Origin: JAENWD01 sp963796915
GTDB lineage: Bacteria; Acidobacteriota; Vicinamibacteria; Vicinamibacterales; JAENWD01
Assembly: GCA_963796915.1 (NCBI GenBank)
Contig: CAWCNI010000004.1
Location: 372,001-436,000 of the forward strand
Direction: 5' to 3'
DNA length: 64,000 nt
Position 1 is the first letter of the stretch, and every line of letters begins with the position of its first letter. A model generated the notes under the pieces. The model had not been told where the DNA came from and made no database searches. It worked only from the letters and a program-made list of their open reading frames with translations. A program made the translations under genes and the position numbers. Shown here piece after piece: positions 60,394 to 64,000 of the stretch.

Positions 60394-60765
60394 ATGGCCG
60401 AAGACGAAGCCGCGATCGTCGAGAAGCTCGGGCTCCGCGTCGCCCGGCGTCACATCCTGCTCTGCTGCGACCAGGCCAAGCCGAAGTGCTGCGACCGCGA
60501 ACGGTCGATCGTCGCGTGGGACTATCTCAAGCGCCGCCTGATCGACCTGGACCTGGCGGATCACGGTGTGCTCCGGACCAAGGCCAATTGCCTGCGCGTG
60601 TGCCAGACCGGGCCGATCGCGGTGGTGTATCCGGAAGGCGCCTGGTACCGCGACTGCGATCCGCCGGTGCTCGAGCGGATCATCCAGGAGCACCTGATCG
60701 GCGGACAGCTGGTCCGCGATCACCTGATCGTCGAGGCGCCGCTCAGCCCTGCGACGGCGGAGTGA
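60394..60765 (+). CDS. Thioredoxin-like [2Fe-2S] ferredoxin
   Basis: A 123-residue protein of the thioredoxin-fold [2Fe-2S] family. The Cys set C24, C25, C32, C33 in LLCCDQAKPKCCD and C66, C70 in NCLRVCQTGPIAVVYPEGAWY matches this family, in which four of them bind the cluster. The pattern is typical of (2Fe-2S) ferredoxin domain proteins. The redox partner is unknown. The 3' end overlaps the convergent esterase gene by 23 bases. Confidence 0.88.
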   Translation: MAEDEAAIVEKLGLRVARRHILLCCDQAKPKCCDRERSIVAWDYLKRRLIDLDLADHGVLRTKANCLRVCQTGPIAVVYPEGAWYRDCDPPVLERIIQEHLIGGQLVRDHLIVEAPLSPATAE

Positions 60766-61654
60766 GCCAGCCGTTCACCCGCAGCCAGCCCAGGAGTCGA
60801 TCCCCCCACGTGGACAACTCGCGATCGCCGGGCGCGAGGCCCACGCCGTGCGTGCCCTTCTGATAGATGTGCAGTTCGGCCGGCACACCCGCCTTGCGCA
60901 GCGCCAGGTAGAATTTCACCGCGTTCTCGGCCGGCACCGCGGTGTCGGCGTCGGTCTGAAAGATGAATGTCGGTGGCGTCTGTGCGGTGACCTGTTGTTC
61001 AGTCGACAGCCGCGCCATCAGTTCCGTGGACGGGTTCTCGCCGAGCAGGTTCTTCTGCGACCCCCGATGCGTCTGATCCTGATTGATGAGGATCACCGGG
61101 TAGGCGAGGACCGCGAAGTCCGGCCGCGAGCTGACGGTGAGCCCATCGCTGACCTGCCCCTCTGGAAGATTGAACAGCGTCGCCGCCGATGACGCCAGGT
61201 GCCCGCCGGCGGAGAAGCCCATGATGCCGATGTGATCCGGCTTCAGCCCCAGGTCCGCTGCTCGCGACCGCACGAGGCGAATCGCGCGCAGCACGTCCTG
61301 CAACATCGCCGGGTGATGGTACCTGGGCCCGAGGCGGTACTTCAGGATGAACGCCGCCACGCCCTGCGAGGTCAGCCAGCGCGCGACTTCGTGGCCTTCA
61401 TGGTCGATGGCCAGGCCGCTGTAGCCGCCGCCGGGGCAGATGACGATCCCGGTACCGGTCGCCTGTCCTTTGGAAGGCAGGTAGGTGGTCAACGCCGGCT
61501 TGTCGCCGTCGTCGGTGCCGAGCGCGCCCGGCGCGCCGGCGGGCCAGAGCAGTTCGGTCGTCGGAGTGCCGACCGGCGCCATCCAGTCCTGCCCGAAACA
61601 GGCCGTGCAGGCGCAGAGCAACAGTCCCGCCGTCATCAACGTGCGCATCCCCAT
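60743..61654 (-). CDS. Secreted alpha/beta hydrolase (acetyl esterase-like)
   Basis: A 303-residue exported esterase. The signal peptide is TAGLLLCACTACFG. Family landmarks are GIVICPGGGYSGLAIDHEG (HGG-like oxyanion loop), the nucleophile elbow GIMGFSAGGHLASSAA and the late catalytic pair around DADTAVPAENA and KGTHGVGL. This is the acetyl-xylan or BD-FAE-type group, so deacetylation of plant polysaccharide is plausible but not shown. ATG 61654 has GGAGG 8 bases upstream. Convergent overlap of 23 bases with the ferredoxin gene. Confidence 0.87.
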   Translation of the reverse strand: MGMRTLMTAGLLLCACTACFGQDWMAPVGTPTTELLWPAGAPGALGTDDGDKPALTTYLPSKGQATGTGIVICPGGGYSGLAIDHEGHEVARWLTSQGVAAFILKYRLGPRYHHPAMLQDVLRAIRLVRSRAADLGLKPDHIGIMGFSAGGHLASSAATLFNLPEGQVSDGLTVSSRPDFAVLAYPVILINQDQTHRGSQKNLLGENPSTELMARLSTEQQVTAQTPPTFIFQTDADTAVPAENAVKFYLALRKAGVPAELHIYQKGTHGVGLAPGDRELSTWGDRLLGWLRVNGWLTPPSQG

Positions 61655-61698
61655 CGTCAGCCTCCGCGCCGCGCAATTTATCACGGCCCGTACATGCG

Positions 61699-61730
61699 AA
61701 GGGGCAGGCGACCGAAGCCGCCTGCCCCTT
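61699..61730 (-). terminator. Strong UUCG hairpin after the TonB-dependent receptor
   Basis: Read on minus, a 14-bp stem (AAGGGGCAGGCGGC, one G-U pair) is closed by a C(UUCG)G tetraloop and begins about 20 bases past the receptor stop. Without a T run it resembles a stability element or a weak terminator. Confidence 0.6.
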
Positions 61731-61750
61731 GGTCTCGCCTTGCTCAGGCC

Positions 61751-64000
61751 CTAGAAGACCAGCCGGCCACCGAACCGGAAGGTCCGTGAGCCGGTGCCGC
61801 CGAGGATGCTCGTCACCTGCCCGAACGTGCTGCCAGACGACGCGTTGTAGCCGGTGTTCGGGTTCTCCCACCGAGGTGAGTTGGTGACGTTGAACGAGTC
61901 CACACGGAACTCGAAGAATCGCGAGCCGCTGCCGAACGCGAAGCGCTTGAACAGCGACATGTCCACCTCCCAGAATCCCGGCCCATCAGGTCCGCCGTTG
62001 CGCGTCATGTTGCCCTGCTGACCGGGCAGCGGCAACGAGTACACCGACGTGTCGAAGTACTGCTTGCCGGGTCCGAGCCCGCCGAGCACGGTGTTGCTTC
62101 CGGTCAGGTTCGGGAAGGCCTGGTCGCCCGGGGTGTTGTAGCGCGTCCCGTCGCCCGTGATGTTCAACGGACGGCCCGACTGTGCCTGGAACAGGCCGCT
62201 CAGCTGCCAGCTGCCGACGATCCGCCCGACCATGCCGTCGGTGAGCCACTTCTTGCCCGGCCCCCACGGCAGCTCGTAGAGCGCGCTCAGCACGTAGTTG
62301 TGCTTGCGATCGAAGTCCGACCGGCCCCAGCTCTTCTGATAGTCGATGGGCGTCAGGATGCCGGTGTTCTCGCTCACGTAGTCGAGCGCCTTGGCGAGCG
62401 TGTACGAGTTGCTGATGAGGATGCCGTCCTTGAAACGCCGGTCCACCTTCACCTGCAGCGCGTTGTATTGAGACTTGCCGTCGTTGGTGCGCGTGCGCGT
62501 CGTGCCCGTGCGCTTGAACGCGGCGAACTGCGGACGTCCCGGGTTGCCGATTCCTTCGATGAGCGCGGCATTCTTGTCCACGTCCATCACCAGATCGACG
62601 CCCCGGTTGCCGATGTAGGCCGCCTCCGCGGTGAGGTTCCACGGCAGCTGCCGCTGGTAGGCGACGTTCCACGACTGGAGCGTCCCCTCGTGCAGTCCGG
62701 AGGGAATGTAGTCGTAGAGCGCGTTGAGCAGCGTGCCGGTGGCCGGAATGATGCCGTCGCTCGGGATGTTCACGAACACCGGCGCCGGGAAGCCGTTGGC
62801 CATCGACCCGGCATTGGAGAAGCCGTTGGCGGCAACGCCCGAGTTGTTCTGCTTCACGGGGAAGTTGTAGGCGTAGCGGTTGTCAGGAAATGGAATCGTG
62901 CTGGCCCCGTACCCGGCGCGGACGACAGACTTCTCGTCAAGCCGCCAGGAAATGCCGGTGCGCGGCACGAAGTTGGACAGCGTCTTCTTCACGCCGAGGT
63001 TGTTGGGCGTGCTGCCGTAGCCGGCGACGTGCAGGGTGTTGGTGTCGGGCAGGTAGTTCGACAGCCCGCCCTGATCCTCGAGGCCGACCATCGGCTCGTA
63101 GTACTCCCAGCGCAGGCCGAGATCGAGGGTCAGGTTCGACCGCAGCTGCCACTTGTCCTGGATGAACAGGCCGACGCCCCAGTGCTGGATGCCGGGCAGC
63201 GCGACCTGCAGATCGCGGGTCACGCTGTTGGGCCAGTCGACCAGGAACGAGGCGAACGAGTTGGCGAGGCTGCCGTTGGCCGCGGTCTCCGTCGGCGAGC
63301 CGGTGCCCGATCCGTTGAAGGTGAACTGCCCGCGCGAGCCGCCGGCGTCCTGAACCTGGAGCAGGAAGTCACGGTTGTGATTCCAGTCGCCGCCGTACTT
63401 CAGCGTGTGGTTGCCGAACAGCTTGGTCAGCGTCGCGGCGATGTTCCAGTTTTTCTCCGAACGATCCCAGGGCTGGCTGGGGGAGAAGCCAATCACCGGG
63501 TTCGTGTAGCCGTTGATGTTGATGCGCGAGATGCCGCTGCTGAACTCGTCGATGTTGGCGCCCGGAATCCCGACCTCGGTGCTGGTGTTCAAGCCGGCGC
63601 CCTGGGTCGTGGTGGTGTTGTGGTAATAGCTCACCCCGCCGCGGACGTCCATGATCATCGTGGAGCTGAACACGCGCGTCCAGTTGACCGCGGTGCTGTA
63701 GGTCTTGTTGGTGCCGTCGCCGGCGAAGCCGTCGTTGGCCGGACCGCCGTACTGCTGATAGACGCCGGGGTCGAAGACGACGGGTCGCTGGAAGCTGAAC
63801 CTGAAGGCGAGCTGGTTCTTCTGGCTCACCTGGTAGTTGACCTTGGTGTCGAAGCCGTCAGTGGTCTTCTCGCGGACCTGCGACTGCTGGAAGTTGACCT
63901 GCCCGAATGCCGCGCCGGCGATGTTGGGCAGCGGCATCAGCTTGAGGATGTTCTGCGCCACCGGGCTGATGCGGTTCTGGGGAATCTGCTTGTTGGCGAA
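61751..64000 (-). CDS. Oar-like TonB-dependent receptor, N-terminal part missing
   Basis: C-terminal 749 residues of an outer-membrane beta-barrel; the frame is open to the window edge, so the start is missing. Alternating beta strands and aromatic girdles are dense (QLAFRFSFQRPVVFDPGVYQQYG, WRLDEKSVVRAGYGAS, HNYVLSALYELPWGPGKKW) and the protein ends RTFRFGGRLVF with the terminal Phe needed for BAM assembly. NSPRWENPNTGYN-type segments and a C-terminal Oar-like region mark the large acidobacterial family. The ligand is unknown; such receptors often take up glycans. No SusD partner is in view. Confidence 0.9.
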   Translation of the reverse strand, partial: FANKQIPQNRISPVAQNILKLMPLPNIAGAAFGQVNFQQSQVREKTTDGFDTKVNYQVSQKNQLAFRFSFQRPVVFDPGVYQQYGGPANDGFAGDGTNKTYSTAVNWTRVFSSTMIMDVRGGVSYYHNTTTTQGAGLNTSTEVGIPGANIDEFSSGISRININGYTNPVIGFSPSQPWDRSEKNWNIAATLTKLFGNHTLKYGGDWNHNRDFLLQVQDAGGSRGQFTFNGSGTGSPTETAANGSLANSFASFLVDWPNSVTRDLQVALPGIQHWGVGLFIQDKWQLRSNLTLDLGLRWEYYEPMVGLEDQGGLSNYLPDTNTLHVAGYGSTPNNLGVKKTLSNFVPRTGISWRLDEKSVVRAGYGASTIPFPDNRYAYNFPVKQNNSGVAANGFSNAGSMANGFPAPVFVNIPSDGIIPATGTLLNALYDYIPSGLHEGTLQSWNVAYQRQLPWNLTAEAAYIGNRGVDLVMDVDKNAALIEGIGNPGRPQFAAFKRTGTTRTRTNDGKSQYNALQVKVDRRFKDGILISNSYTLAKALDYVSENTGILTPIDYQKSWGRSDFDRKHNYVLSALYELPWGPGKKWLTDGMVGRIVGSWQLSGLFQAQSGRPLNITGDGTRYNTPGDQAFPNLTGSNTVLGGLGPGKQYFDTSVYSLPLPGQQGNMTRNGGPDGPGFWEVDMSLFKRFAFGSGSRFFEFRVDSFNVTNSPRWENPNTGYNASSGSTFGQVTSILGGTGSRTFRFGGRLVF

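Overview
The window looks like a chromosomal segment of a GC-rich Acidobacteriota, most likely a member of the Vicinamibacteria. The reasons are two secreted proteins of the acidobacterial VWFA-related family, an Oar-type TonB-dependent receptor ending in Phe, bacillithiol genes, DUF1080 proteins, a MoxR/DUF58/Bat/DUF4175 operon and a PEP-CTERM protein. No phage, insertion sequence, CRISPR array, rRNA or tRNA was seen. This is ordinary chromosome with several poorly described accessory clusters. No gene-free stretch exceeds 300 bases; the longest (7663-7941) holds a palindromic repeat array.

Layout. 1-4560: a VWA protein cut by the window edge, a secreted Ig-like protein and an OPT-family transporter. 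4633-7662: rex (frameshifted), moaC, bshB1 and bshA. 7681-7949: palindrome array between convergent genes. 7942-11539 (minus): a LytS/LytTR two-component pair, signal peptidase I and a CDF metal exporter. 11600-14731: a lone nuoI, a homocysteine methyltransferase/MTHFR fusion and a SAM methyltransferase. 14812-17460: a second VWA protein (frameshifted) and a small Ig-like protein. 17461-20952 (minus): lon and a MurG-like protein. 21016-23688: a zinc-ribbon protein, a Tat-exported Gfo/Idh/MocA oxidoreductase and a DUF1080 protein. 23708-26888: a small methyltransferase, ketosynthase and FAD-reductase group. 26919-35418: a cluster of amide-bond-forming enzymes (a GCS2-type ligase, three ATP-grasp proteins, a class I glutamine amidotransferase, two esterases and an ICMT-like methyltransferase). 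This is the best candidate here for an undescribed biosynthetic system. 35515-49462: a TPR metallopeptidase, DUF4159, MoxR, DUF58, BatA-like, DUF4175, BatB-like and caspase-like operon. 49615-53302: a PEP-CTERM protein, rhomboid protease, zinc-ribbon protein, FHA-GAF-PP2C phosphatase and a small membrane protein. 53309-57330 (minus): M28 peptidase, citrate synthase, yacG, phoU and pstB. 57481-64000: KOW-Smr protein, DUF1080 protein, M28 peptidase, thioredoxin-like ferredoxin, esterase and a TonB-dependent receptor cut by the right edge.

Two patterns recur across the window. First, six genes (rex, a VWA gene, an esterase, a BatB-like gene, gltA and phoU) are each broken by what reads as exactly one extra base. 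Several are housekeeping genes, so sequencing or assembly insertions are more likely than decay. Second, about eleven genes have a -10-like hexamer ending only 5-9 bases before the start codon and no Shine-Dalgarno sequence, which suggests widespread leaderless transcription. In two divergent pairs (24427/24450 and 51020/51042) the opposing -10 elements overlap inside a gap of about 22 bases.
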